This document shows positions 1-6,557 of a stretch of DNA of 6,850 nucleotides, piece by piece. Below the pieces are notes generated by a model that worked only from the letters and a program-made list of their open reading frames with translations, did no database searches and was not told where the DNA came from. This DNA comes from Planctomycetota bacterium (GTDB lineage: Bacteria; Planctomycetota; Brocadiia; SM23-32): positions 1 through 6,850 of the forward strand of contig JAGYMJ010000494.1 of NCBI GenBank assembly GCA_018400625.1, given 5' to 3'. A program made the translations under genes and the position numbers. Within the stretch, counting starts at the first letter, position 1; each line of letters starts with the position of its first letter.

Positions 1-2
1 GC

Positions 3-2636
3 GACGGCAACCGCGACCGGATAGCGAACATGGGGTGGCGCTTCCCCTCCGCCCATGATTTTGAGTCGGAAGGATTTTTGGCCTCTTTTGACGACGGGAA
101 CTGGTTAAGCGGGACGAATCTCGTCCAGTTTGACTACCGGAAATACAACCTTCTCAGTGAAAACGGTGAAGCCGAACATGCAGGACGCACGCCGGGGGTG
201 ATGAGCGGTGTTGTTGGCGGGGCGCGGGTATCGTTCGGGGTGAAGGATTTCTGGCAGAATTTCCCGAGCGAGTTGGAGGTGGAGGATAGCGGATTCGCTT
301 TTTATAACTGGCCGCGCCGTAACCCGCCGGCCACTTTCGAGCGTCCGGTCAGCCGTGATGATGTGTTCCGGAATCGTTTCGCCCACGAGGGCGAGCTGCT
401 GGACTTCCGGCTGCCGGATGAATATACCGAAGGCGAGATATGGAGCGAAAGCAGCAGCCGTGAGGGGCATTGGGCCGAAGGTCATCCCGAGTCGGCCAAC
501 GCGCAGGGCATCGCGCGCACAGAGGAGATGTTCCTGTATTTCACCGGCACCGACAAAACACCTGAAGAGACCGCCAAAGTTCTCATGGGGTTCAACGACG
601 AGTCGCTGCGGGCGGTGCCCGATCCCGCGTGGATGTGCGGCAGCGGGGTTTTCAGCGATGTGGCGATTCACCCAAGGGACACCGAAAATTTTGCCGAGGT
701 GGAGCGTTGTTACGAGATGGTTGTCGATGCGCCGACCCACTGGGTGGAACGCTACGGCGTGTACGGCATGTGGCTGCACGGCGACTATCCGACATGGGAC
801 ATGAACCTTGGAGCCCGGACGGTGTCCACCTACCGCACCTACCGCGGCAATCACCATTCGTGGCCGGTGCGCTGGATTCCATTTATCCGCAGCGGCGAGC
901 CGCGTTTCTTCAAGATCGCCGAGAACGCGACGCGTCAGATGGTGGACGCCAACTTTTGCCATTATGCGAGCGAGGACGTTGACCGGAGCGTGGGCCCCGA
1001 TCATTTCCGCCGGCAGGGCCGATGGGACCGTTCGCTTCTTCCGTGGGCCGGGCGTTCGGGCCCGCATCTGAGGAGTTACAGCGTTGACAGCGATTACATG
1101 TGGAACACCTACTATCTGACCGGATTCGCACGTGCCAGGGATGTGGCGCTGCTTTTCGGCGAGCTGACACGGCACGACGACAGGAGCCTGTCGCCGGGAT
1201 CACCGACTCCGGCAACGCGTCAAACTCAAGGCGTCCTTACATCCTACCTGGACATGTACCGGGCCACTTTCAACCCGTGGTTTTTGGACGCGGCCCATTC
1301 CATCGCAAAGATTCACAGGGATTTGTATGGCGATGCCAGGGAGGCGGACCCTTACTTTGATTTACGCGGGTCGCACACTTTTGGCCGGGACTGTTTCAGA
1401 GGCGCCGACCATGCTTTTTACCGTTTTACCGGCTGTGAAGAGCATCGGCGATTAGCCATGAACCGGGCGCGGTCGGGCAGCAGCCTGTTCGTCGGCTCAC
1501 GGGATCTTCGGCCTGCCGCGCGTCTGGCCTCTTATGCGTGGGATATGACAGGCGACGAGTTCTACCGGCGGCGGCTGGCCGCGTCGCTGGATGTTTTCAC
1601 GGTCAAAACCTATGACGGCGATATCGCTTACTATCGCGGCGTCAACGACAGCCATGGTCTTTTGACCCCCGGGCTGCAACGCGACATTCCCAAGGCGATG
1701 GCTGCCGTGGCACAGGGAGAGGGCCGACCGACCCCGCTCTACAGCCGTTTCAGGATGGACCTTGACCAACGCATGGGGGAAGAGGCGTACCATTTCTCGT
1801 TGCCCGTCGAAGTATTTGTCAAGCACGACGGCGACGGGCCGATTAAGCTGTTCGTGGACCTGACAGGAAATTTGGGGAGGTCCGAGGGCCCGTTCAAGTA
1901 TGAAGCTTACGGCCCTGACGGAAGCGTTTTTTCGGGCGAAGGCGAGGCACCACAGTGGATAGAGATTCCGGGCGGCGAAGGCGTTTACCGGGTTGACGTG
2001 ACCGGGCGCGTGCCCTATCCGGAAGGGATGGATACGGAAGATCACCATACCATGAGGCGCTTTCGTCGCAACTGGAGCCGGATACTCTTCCCGTTCAGCC
2101 TCCCCGACGTTCAGGAGGTGTTCAGTGTTCCTGCTGACAACGACGGCACGCACGTGCCGGGAAGGGGCATGAATGCCGACACGCGGCACTCGGACAGTCA
2201 CGGCTATTGGTTCCGGGTGCCCGAGGATATCGAGGAGTTCTGGATCGAGTTCAGGGCAGGCACTGGCGGAAGGTTCCCCGTGGATCGGGTCTCGGTCTGG
2301 AACCCGGACGGGGAACGCGTTTGGAACCGGTCGTATAGTGGTGGGAGCGAACGGCCGTCCAGAACAACGATCGATGTGCCCGAGAAGCACCGCGGCGGTT
2401 TGTGGCGTGCAAGTGGAGGGGGGTTTACCCTCGATCCGCAGATACCGCCCTATTTTTCGGCGCGGCCGGAAGAATGGTTCGACCCCGGAACGGGAATAGG
2501 AGTTCGGACGTACAGGGAAAACAGTGGAAAGTTCTCCGTCCATATTGAACCGCTACAAACGCCTGTCTTCGAAATACTTTTGAAAGAGGAAAACAATGAA
2601 AAAAGAACTCTGTGTGACCAGCGACTTTCTCGATGA
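3..2636 (+). CDS. Exo-rhamnogalacturonan lyase / YetA-like family protein, 5' end cut by the window
   Basis: The frame is open to the left edge (nine more codons precede the first ATG at 30), so this is the C-terminal 877 residues of a larger protein, and any signal peptide is out of view. Counting from that ATG, an early segment has the G-x-x-V-x-F-x-V-x-D-F-W-Q-N-F-P pattern (about 64-80) that I associate with PcRGLX/YetA-like proteins. An aromatic-rich, probably catalytic alpha-helical region follows, with WLHGDYPTWD (248-257), NHHSW (274-278) and SDYMWNTYYLTG (about 354-366). Two beta-rich C-terminal parts lie at about 590-660 and 720-835, the second ending near IPPYFS and EEWFDP. The fungal member of the family (PL26) removes units from the rhamnogalacturonan backbone of pectin; substrate and activity here are inferred. 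The 3' end overlaps the next gene by 41 bp, suggesting one operon. Family recognition is from memory, and another polysaccharide lyase or hydrolase with this layout is possible. Confidence 0.72.
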   Translation, partial: DGNRDRIANMGWRFPSAHDFESEGFLASFDDGNWLSGTNLVQFDYRKYNLLSENGEAEHAGRTPGVMSGVVGGARVSFGVKDFWQNFPSELEVEDSGFAFYNWPRRNPPATFERPVSRDDVFRNRFAHEGELLDFRLPDEYTEGEIWSESSSREGHWAEGHPESANAQGIARTEEMFLYFTGTDKTPEETAKVLMGFNDESLRAVPDPAWMCGSGVFSDVAIHPRDTENFAEVERCYEMVVDAPTHWVERYGVYGMWLHGDYPTWDMNLGARTVSTYRTYRGNHHSWPVRWIPFIRSGEPRFFKIAENATRQMVDANFCHYASEDVDRSVGPDHFRRQGRWDRSLLPWAGRSGPHLRSYSVDSDYMWNTYYLTGFARARDVALLFGELTRHDDRSLSPGSPTPATRQTQGVLTSYLDMYRATFNPWFLDAAHSIAKIHRDLYGDAREADPYFDLRGSHTFGRDCFRGADHAFYRFTGCEEHRRLAMNRARSGSSLFVGSRDLRPAARLASYAWDMTGDEFYRRRLAASLDVFTVKTYDGDIAYYRGVNDSHGLLTPGLQRDIPKAMAAVAQGEGRPTPLYSRFRMDLDQRMGEEAYHFSLPVEVFVKHDGDGPIKLFVDLTGNLGRSEGPFKYEAYGPDGSVFSGEGEAPQWIEIPGGEGVYRVDVTGRVPYPEGMDTEDHHTMRRFRRNWSRILFPFSLPDVQEVFSVPADNDGTHVPGRGMNADTRHSDSHGYWFRVPEDIEEFWIEFRAGTGGRFPVDRVSVWNPDGERVWNRSYSGGSERPSRTTIDVPEKHRGGLWRASGGGFTLDPQIPPYFSARPEEWFDPGTGIGVRTYRENSGKFSVHIEPLQTPVFEILLKEENNEKRTLCDQRLSR
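2585..2590 (+). promoter_or_regulatory. Ribosome binding site of the TIM-barrel gene
   Basis: AGAGGA lies five bases before the ATG at 2596, inside the coding region of the upstream gene. It supports that start and the 41-bp overlap, and fits translational coupling. Confidence 0.7.
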
Positions 2637-4278
2637 CCTTCTAAGAGGATGCCAAGTGAGTCAGATTGACGATATCATGGAGTACGCCGCCTCGCTTGGT
2701 GCCGTGCGCTTTGAATGGATTATCGATAAGATGTGGGATATTTATGATCAAGATCAACCGCTTGGCTATGACGTACTGAAGGAGGCCTGCGATGCGGCGC
2801 ATCGCCATGGAATGCGATTTGACGCCGTTTTCAAACCGTTTGAATCCGGTTCTAAAGGACGTCTTTTGCCCTTTTTTTTCCCCCATTGCGACGACGACAG
2901 GATCATAAAAACGGAAAACGGACTGCTGTATGTGGTCCGCCCATTCGTCGCCGATAACCCCGAATATCGCATTGCGCGCAAAAAAGGCGATGGAGAAGAC
3001 CCGGGCGGGAATCTGGCGGAAGTCCGGCTCGTGCATTGGGGGGAAGACGATATCGGCTTCAGTGCCGGGGATGTTTCCTTCTGGTACAGCGAAACAAACG
3101 GAAATTTCAAGCGTTACGAGGGGAAATTGGAAACAGCCCTTTCGAAAGAATGGAGGTTGAACTACCCCTATGACGACAAGCTGAGCACGATCATGCATTT
3201 CAAAGGGTTCGATCTGCCCGAGAGTGTGAAGTATATCGAGGTGCGCTGCGCAAAACGCAGCAAGAGGGGAAGCTTTGCCAATGCGATCGAAAAACTTGTT
3301 GAATTGGTCAATGATCGCGGTGAAATAATCCCCTCCGCCCCATCGACAGTTCATTCCTCACCGGAAAAAATATATGAAAAAGCAAAAGCGCTTTCCGATT
3401 TAGGTATCGTCAATTACCTGAAAAAGCCTGAGGTCAGGGCATTGCTGGCAGATTTCGACACGTTCAACCGGCAGTTCCAGACCAACAGCAAAGGCATGTA
3501 TAATTTCCAGCCCCAGTGGGAAACGTTCACCCTCGACCGGGAGGACACCGGCGTCATTGCTGTCTGCAGGGGCAAACCTCCTTGCCATCCAACAATGCAG
3601 CATCCCATCTATCCTGAAGTTCGACAGAACTGGCTGGATGTCGTTCAATACTGCATCGACCGCGGTGTGGACGGCGTGAACATCCGTATATCCCGTCACG
3701 GCGGAATGAATGAACCCCTGGCCTACGGTTTCAATGATCCGGTCATCGAACAACTGGGGAACAAAGATGATGTTTATGAAGCATCACTTGTGAACGGCCG
3801 GGCATTCGACACATTCATGGAGGATGCGGCCGGCCTGCTGCACCGCAGCCACAGGGAGATTGGTGTTCACTTATGCGGGATTATCCTGCGTTCTCCCGAC
3901 AAGCTGATGGCCACCACAAAACCCAGCAACTTTGTATGGAACTGGGAGAAGTGGGTACGCGACATCGTGGATTATGCGGAATTCCATAAAACCAACTTTT
4001 TCAAATTCCCGCATGTGAAGCAAATCATCGATCACTTCGGGCATGTGGTCCGCTCGGTCGGGAAGCCTTTCATTTACCAGAGTGGTCAAAGCAGAACCGT
4101 TACCCATTATGACGGGCCGCATCACTTTCTCCCCTTTGAGATGCAATGGGTCAAGGCACATCCGCACTTAACGTGTTACAATCTTTACGAGACGGCGGGA
4201 GTCTGCCGGATGAATCAGGACGGCAAGTATGAAGGCAGCCCGCATATTAAAGAGCTTATCAGGAAATATTGGGAATAA
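2596..4278 (+). CDS. TIM-barrel glycoside-hydrolase-like protein, family not assigned
   Basis: This is a complete 560-residue protein with a well-placed ribosome site. It has no signal peptide or membrane segment, so it is probably cytoplasmic. The start looks like the first strands and helices of a beta/alpha barrel (AVRFEW about 36-41, then HRHGMRFDAVFKPFE about 70-84). A beta-rich insertion with many charged residues follows (about 130-265). The barrel resumes with YPEVRQNWLDVV (339-350), DGVNIR (359-364), GVHLCGIIL near 424, and a late YNLYE (528-532) that could carry an acidic catalytic residue. The phrase of the type 'PEVR..W...V......GVDGV' recalls GHL10 / family-10-like hydrolases, but I cannot place it in a named family. 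It lies directly downstream of the lyase-like gene, overlapping it, so a shared role in using a pectin-like or other glycan is likely. No catalytic pair can be assigned from the sequence alone. Confidence 0.75.
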   Translation: MKKELCVTSDFLDDLLRGCQVSQIDDIMEYAASLGAVRFEWIIDKMWDIYDQDQPLGYDVLKEACDAAHRHGMRFDAVFKPFESGSKGRLLPFFFPHCDDDRIIKTENGLLYVVRPFVADNPEYRIARKKGDGEDPGGNLAEVRLVHWGEDDIGFSAGDVSFWYSETNGNFKRYEGKLETALSKEWRLNYPYDDKLSTIMHFKGFDLPESVKYIEVRCAKRSKRGSFANAIEKLVELVNDRGEIIPSAPSTVHSSPEKIYEKAKALSDLGIVNYLKKPEVRALLADFDTFNRQFQTNSKGMYNFQPQWETFTLDREDTGVIAVCRGKPPCHPTMQHPIYPEVRQNWLDVVQYCIDRGVDGVNIRISRHGGMNEPLAYGFNDPVIEQLGNKDDVYEASLVNGRAFDTFMEDAAGLLHRSHREIGVHLCGIILRSPDKLMATTKPSNFVWNWEKWVRDIVDYAEFHKTNFFKFPHVKQIIDHFGHVVRSVGKPFIYQSGQSRTVTHYDGPHHFLPFEMQWVKAHPHLTCYNLYETAGVCRMNQDGKYEGSPHIKELIRKYWE

Positions 4279-4303
4279 ATTGATTCTTTTTAATCGGACG
4301 GAC

Positions 4304-4918
4304 TCAAGCCGGTGGCTCAGGCAACGGCAGCTTAAGCAGGAACACCTCATAGGGGTTTTGCTTGGCCCAGCGTCCGGTTGTGACCCACAATTCGCCTCTG
4401 GGCCGGGCAATGCTGTATCCGGCGCCCCGGAACCAGATGGTGCTCCACCGGACCAGGTTGCGCTCGCTATATCCGGTCGGACAGGCGTACCGTTCCCCCT
4501 TCAACCCGTCGTGCGACAGCCAGCTTACGGAGGCGGTCCCGCTTTTACGGGCATCGGCCTTGGTGGACGTAATGATGGCATAGCACCGGATATAGCTGTT
4601 GATCATGAAGGCGCCCTCGGACGTTATGGTAACTTTGCCTTCAAAAACCGTCGCGTCCTGCCAGGTAAACAGGTGCACCGATTCCCATTGCCGGCCATCG
4701 CGCGACCGAATCAACCGCATCCGCCGGATCGGCTGTTCTTTTATGCCGCAATACCACCAACCCTTGTAGCGCATCAGGCCCGTGGGATGAATTTCACCTC
4801 AAGGCCCGTCGTCCAAGCCGCCGGGGATTTTCCCGCCGTCCGCCCGCCAACTGTCCTGGTAATCCCAGATCTTTTCAACGTGCACAGGAATTCCGTTGTC
4901 CGTTTTAAATTCGCCCAT
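4304..4918 (-). pseudogene. Sialidase / BNR-repeat-like gene interrupted by an in-frame TGA
   Basis: The reverse strand has an ATG at 4916-4918 with AAGGA seven bases before it (complement 4926-4930). The frame then runs 204 codons to a TGA at 4304-4306, broken only by TGA at codon 40 (4799-4801). Protein on both sides is in the same frame: MGEFKTDNGIPVHVEKIW before the stop and GEIHPTGLMRYKGWWYC directly after it. The later part has an Asp-box-like S-x-D-G-x-x-W (codons 72-78), a second degraded SHDGLKG where the Trp is missing, and a SxxWLSxDG phrase typical of sialidase-like beta-propellers. At 204 codons it is much shorter than a usual propeller enzyme of about 350 residues, so internal sequence may also be lost. 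The ATG at codon 49 has no convincing ribosome site. A sequencing error at the TGA would instead give a short intact gene. It converges on the TIM-barrel gene, leaving 25 bp between them. Confidence 0.6.
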
Positions 4919-4925
4919 TGCTTTT

Positions 4926-4930
4926 TCCTT
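4926..4930 (-). promoter_or_regulatory. Ribosome binding site of the interrupted sialidase-like gene
   Basis: AAGGA on the reverse strand, seven bases before the ATG at 4916-4918. It is the main reason for taking the start upstream of the TGA rather than the inner ATG at 4772-4774, which has no such site. Confidence 0.6.
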
Positions 4931-5018
4931 CGATTAATATTCTAACTTGAATCGACGTGGGTTCCTGGGTCAAGGTTCAGGGTTCCGGGTTATGCGATTA
5001 ATATCTTCAATCTAACAT
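4931..5018. repeat. Split direct repeat CGATTAATAT ... TCTAAC
   Basis: CGATTAATAT occurs at 4931-4940 and again at 4995-5004, 64 bases apart. Each copy is followed by TCTAAC, directly in the first (4941-4946) and after a six-base CTTCAA insertion in the second (5011-5016). The two copies bracket the G-rich repeat, so they may mark a small duplication or insertion. There is no terminal inverted repeat or gene between them to call it a mobile element. Confidence 0.55.
4959..4991. repeat. Short degenerate GGGTTC-type tandem repeat
   Basis: About five imperfect units (GGGTTCCT, GGGTCAA, GGTTCA, GGGTTCC, GGGTT) run head to tail. This is low-complexity intergenic repeat DNA with no gene. Slipped-strand copying is the likely origin. 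Confidence 0.6.
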
Positions 5019-5161
5019 TTTTTTGTCGATGCACGAAAAACGATTGTAGTATTGTGATATTGGGAGCGGACCGGAGCAAGTCTTTGTTTGATATAGGGTG
5101 GCATTCTAAAAAAGTCTCATAGGATGAATAAGCGCCCCCCCCCGAGTTGAGCAACTTTCAT

Positions 5162-5190
5162 TTGACGGAAAGCATTTTTTTGGGTAAATT
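5162..5190 (+). promoter_or_regulatory. Probable sigma-70-type promoter of the antitoxin-like gene
   Basis: TTGACG (5162-5167, five of six bases of the consensus) is followed after exactly 17 bases by TAAATT (5185-5190, four of six). Transcription would begin near 5197, leaving a leader of roughly 47 bases before the ATG at 5244. The -35 box is strong and the -10 box only fair. Confidence 0.5.
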
Positions 5191-5202
5191 AGCTATTATA
5201 CC
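5183..5202. promoter_or_regulatory. Imperfect palindrome overlapping the -10 box, candidate operator
   Basis: The site reads GGTA ... TAGCTA ... TACC and matches its own reverse complement at 16 of 20 positions, centred on the perfect core TAGCTA (5190-5195). It covers the proposed -10 box and the start of transcription. Phd/YefM proteins usually repress their own promoters by binding palindromes in this position, so autoregulation by the downstream gene product is the natural inference. Confidence 0.5.
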
Positions 5203-5243
5203 TAAAATTTACATTTTTTGATTTTAATTGACGAGAGTTTTCA

Positions 5244-5501
5244 ATGGCTACCAAAACTATCGGTTCTACACAAGCTCAGAACAGATTTGGCGAGATCATG
5301 AATGATGTAACTCAAAACAATATTCGCTATATAATAAAGAGGCATAATTCTTCCCAGGCTATCATATTAAGTTTAAAAGATTTTAAGCATATTTGCAGCA
5401 ATCTCGGGGAACAAAAGACGATGTTGGGAATTATTAGTGAGGTATCCAAGCCATATTGTTTGGGGGAGGCAATACAGGGTGAAAACACCGACTCGGTTTG
5501 A
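5244..5501 (+). CDS. Phd/YefM-family antitoxin-like protein, no toxin next to it
   Basis: An 85-residue protein with GAGAG (5233-5237) six bases before its ATG. The first 50 residues fit the Phd/YefM DNA-binding fold: a TIGSTQAQNRFGEIM strand-helix start, then IRYIIKRH and QAIILSLKDFKHI, the last matching the family's 'A-v-l-v-s-l-x-D-f' segment. The C-terminal 35 residues, the usual toxin-binding arm, are not recognisable. Family members form dimers, repress their own promoter and neutralise a Doc-, YoeB- or PIN-type toxin. Here no toxin gene follows: only 108 bases separate it from the methyltransferase start, and they contain no frame of toxin size. It may be an orphan antitoxin, or it may have been recruited to control the restriction-modification genes downstream. 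The AT-rich codon use matches the methyltransferase and differs from the genes to the left. Confidence 0.8.
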   Translation: MATKTIGSTQAQNRFGEIMNDVTQNNIRYIIKRHNSSQAIILSLKDFKHICSNLGEQKTMLGIISEVSKPYCLGEAIQGENTDSV

Positions 5502-5596
5502 TTAAAATTTTTTCTTTTTTGCTAATTTCACTGGCTTTATACAAACACGGGGTTCGAGTATGTAGTTATATTGATGAGAATATATTCATGTTATAC

Positions 5597-5602
5597 AGAG
5601 GA
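5597..5602 (+). promoter_or_regulatory. Ribosome binding site that fixes the methyltransferase start
   Basis: AGAGGA lies seven bases before the ATG at 5610. The earlier possible starts, TTG at 5571 and ATG at 5574, lack a Shine-Dalgarno sequence, so 5610 is preferred. ATG 5616 would be too far from it. Confidence 0.7.
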
Positions 5603-5609
5603 AAAGCTA

Positions 5610-6557
5610 ATGAATATGGATTTTGAGTTTTTTTCGCCCTTTATAGGAAAAGGCGAACACTATTTTTTAGGAAATTCTTTAGTCCTCAACGAGAACTGTT
5701 TGGATTGGCTTTATAATATTCCCAACGATTCCGTGCATGCTGTGGTTACGGATCCCCCTTATGGAATTAAGGAATATGATGTTGATCAATTGGAAAAAAG
5801 AATGAATGGTAATGGAGGAGTTTGGCGTATCCCCCCTTCTTTTGACGGGAATAAGCGGTCTCCACTACCACGTTTTACTGCCCTTAATAAAAAAGAAAGA
5901 GAAAGAATAAAGGTTTTTTTCAATGAATGGGCGAATCTTGTCATAAAAGCTTTAAGGCCTGGTGCGCACGTATTTCTCGCCTCTAACGTATATCTCTCTC
6001 AGATTGTTTTTCATGCTATAATTAATGCTGGTTTTGAATTTCGAGGGCAGATAATAAGGTTAGTAAAAACCCTTCGCGGTGGAGATAGACCCAAAAATGC
6101 GGAAAAAGATTATCCAGACGTTTGCACAATGCCGCGAGGATGTTATGAACCATGGGGACTTTTTCGAAAACCGATCCCGAAAAACATGACAGTAGGCGAT
6201 TGTTTGAAGACCTATCAAACAGGAGGATTGCGTCGTAAGAAGGAAGGGGGTCCCTTTGAAGATGTCATTGAAAGTACCCGTACAAATAAAAAGGAAAAAA
6301 GAGTAGCAAAACATCCAAGTTTGAAACCCCAGGCATTTTTGAGGCAAATTGTATACGCTGCTCTACCTCTGGGAAAAGGTGTTTTAGTAGATACTTTTAT
6401 GGGATCTGGGTCCACAATTGCCGCAGCGGAAGCTTTAGGTTATAGATCAATTGGTATCGAAATGCATAAAGAATACTATCTTATGAGTAAAGATGCTATA
6501 CCGTCTTTATCTAATCACTTAACTAAACAAGAACAGTTAACGCTTTCCTTCACATAA
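5610..6557 (+). CDS. Site-specific DNA methyltransferase (N6-adenine or N4-cytosine), beta class
   Basis: A 315-residue protein that would transfer a methyl group from S-adenosylmethionine to an exocyclic amino group of adenine or cytosine in a specific DNA site. The catalytic motif TDPPYG is near the N-terminus (DPPYG at 48-52). The cofactor-binding motif DTFMGSGST (261-269), followed by AAAEALGYRSIGIE, is near the C-terminus, with HPSLKPQAFLRQIV ahead of it. DPPY before FxGxG is the beta-class order of the N6_N4_Mtase fold. The region between (about 80-230), with YPDVCTMPRGCYEPWGLFRKP and TGGLRR, would hold target recognition. I know similar proteins as both orphan and restriction-linked enzymes but cannot give the recognition site. 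Length is normal and all motifs are intact. The 3' end overlaps the converging nuclease-like frame by 21 bp. It may be read from the promoter upstream of the antitoxin-like gene; no good promoter is seen in 5502-5609. Confidence 0.92.
   Translation: MNMDFEFFSPFIGKGEHYFLGNSLVLNENCLDWLYNIPNDSVHAVVTDPPYGIKEYDVDQLEKRMNGNGGVWRIPPSFDGNKRSPLPRFTALNKKERERIKVFFNEWANLVIKALRPGAHVFLASNVYLSQIVFHAIINAGFEFRGQIIRLVKTLRGGDRPKNAEKDYPDVCTMPRGCYEPWGLFRKPIPKNMTVGDCLKTYQTGGLRRKKEGGPFEDVIESTRTNKKEKRVAKHPSLKPQAFLRQIVYAALPLGKGVLVDTFMGSGSTIAAAEALGYRSIGIEMHKEYYLMSKDAIPSLSNHLTKQEQLTLSFT

Larger units (their letters stand above)
4919..5243. other. Gene-free stretch at the change from GC-rich to AT-rich DNA
   Basis: No credible gene lies in these 325 bases on either strand. 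They hold the ribosome site of the reverse gene, a split direct repeat (4931-5018), a G-rich repeat (4959-4991), a run of nine C (5135-5143), and the promoter and palindrome of the antitoxin-like gene (5162-5202). The part between about 5020 and 5130 shows nothing I can name. Base composition moves towards AT across the stretch. Confidence 0.7.

Noticed and set aside
105..1175. Long reverse-strand open frame opposite the lyase-like gene
   Set aside because: It is antisense to a clear protein, rich in His, Arg, Pro and Ala, with no recognisable motif. GC-rich genes commonly throw such shadows; the same applies to 1497-2543 on the reverse strand.
4279..4303. Transcription terminator between the converging barrel and sialidase-like genes
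   Set aside because: Only a four-base GATT/AATC stem around a T-rich loop is visible, too weak for an intrinsic terminator.
4765..4801. Selenocysteine insertion at the in-frame TGA
   Set aside because: No convincing stem-loop of the bacterial SECIS type directly follows the TGA, and sialidase-like proteins are not known for selenocysteine. A point mutation is simpler.
4229..4945. 238-codon forward open frame across the sialidase-like gene
   Set aside because: Its translation is Pro/Gly/Arg-rich without motifs and starts inside the barrel gene, while the reverse strand carries Asp-box-like segments and a ribosome site.
5124..5150. Tiny open frame reading through the C9 tract
   Set aside because: It stops after eight codons and has no properly spaced ribosome site. 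It would lengthen only if the tract changed length, which cannot be judged from one sequence.
5194..5199. TATTAT as the -10 box of the antitoxin-like gene
   Set aside because: It is 26 bases from TTGACG and has no acceptable -35 at 16-18 bases. TAAATT at 5185-5190 has the right spacing.
5502..5609. Toxin gene expected after the antitoxin-like gene
   Set aside because: Neither strand has a frame of toxin size with a start and ribosome site here. The T-rich part at 5502-5520 also lacks a GC stem for a terminator.
5571..5609. Earlier methyltransferase start at TTG 5571 or ATG 5574
   Set aside because: Neither has a ribosome site, whereas ATG 5610 has AGAGGA at seven bases. The extra 13 residues resemble no part of the family.
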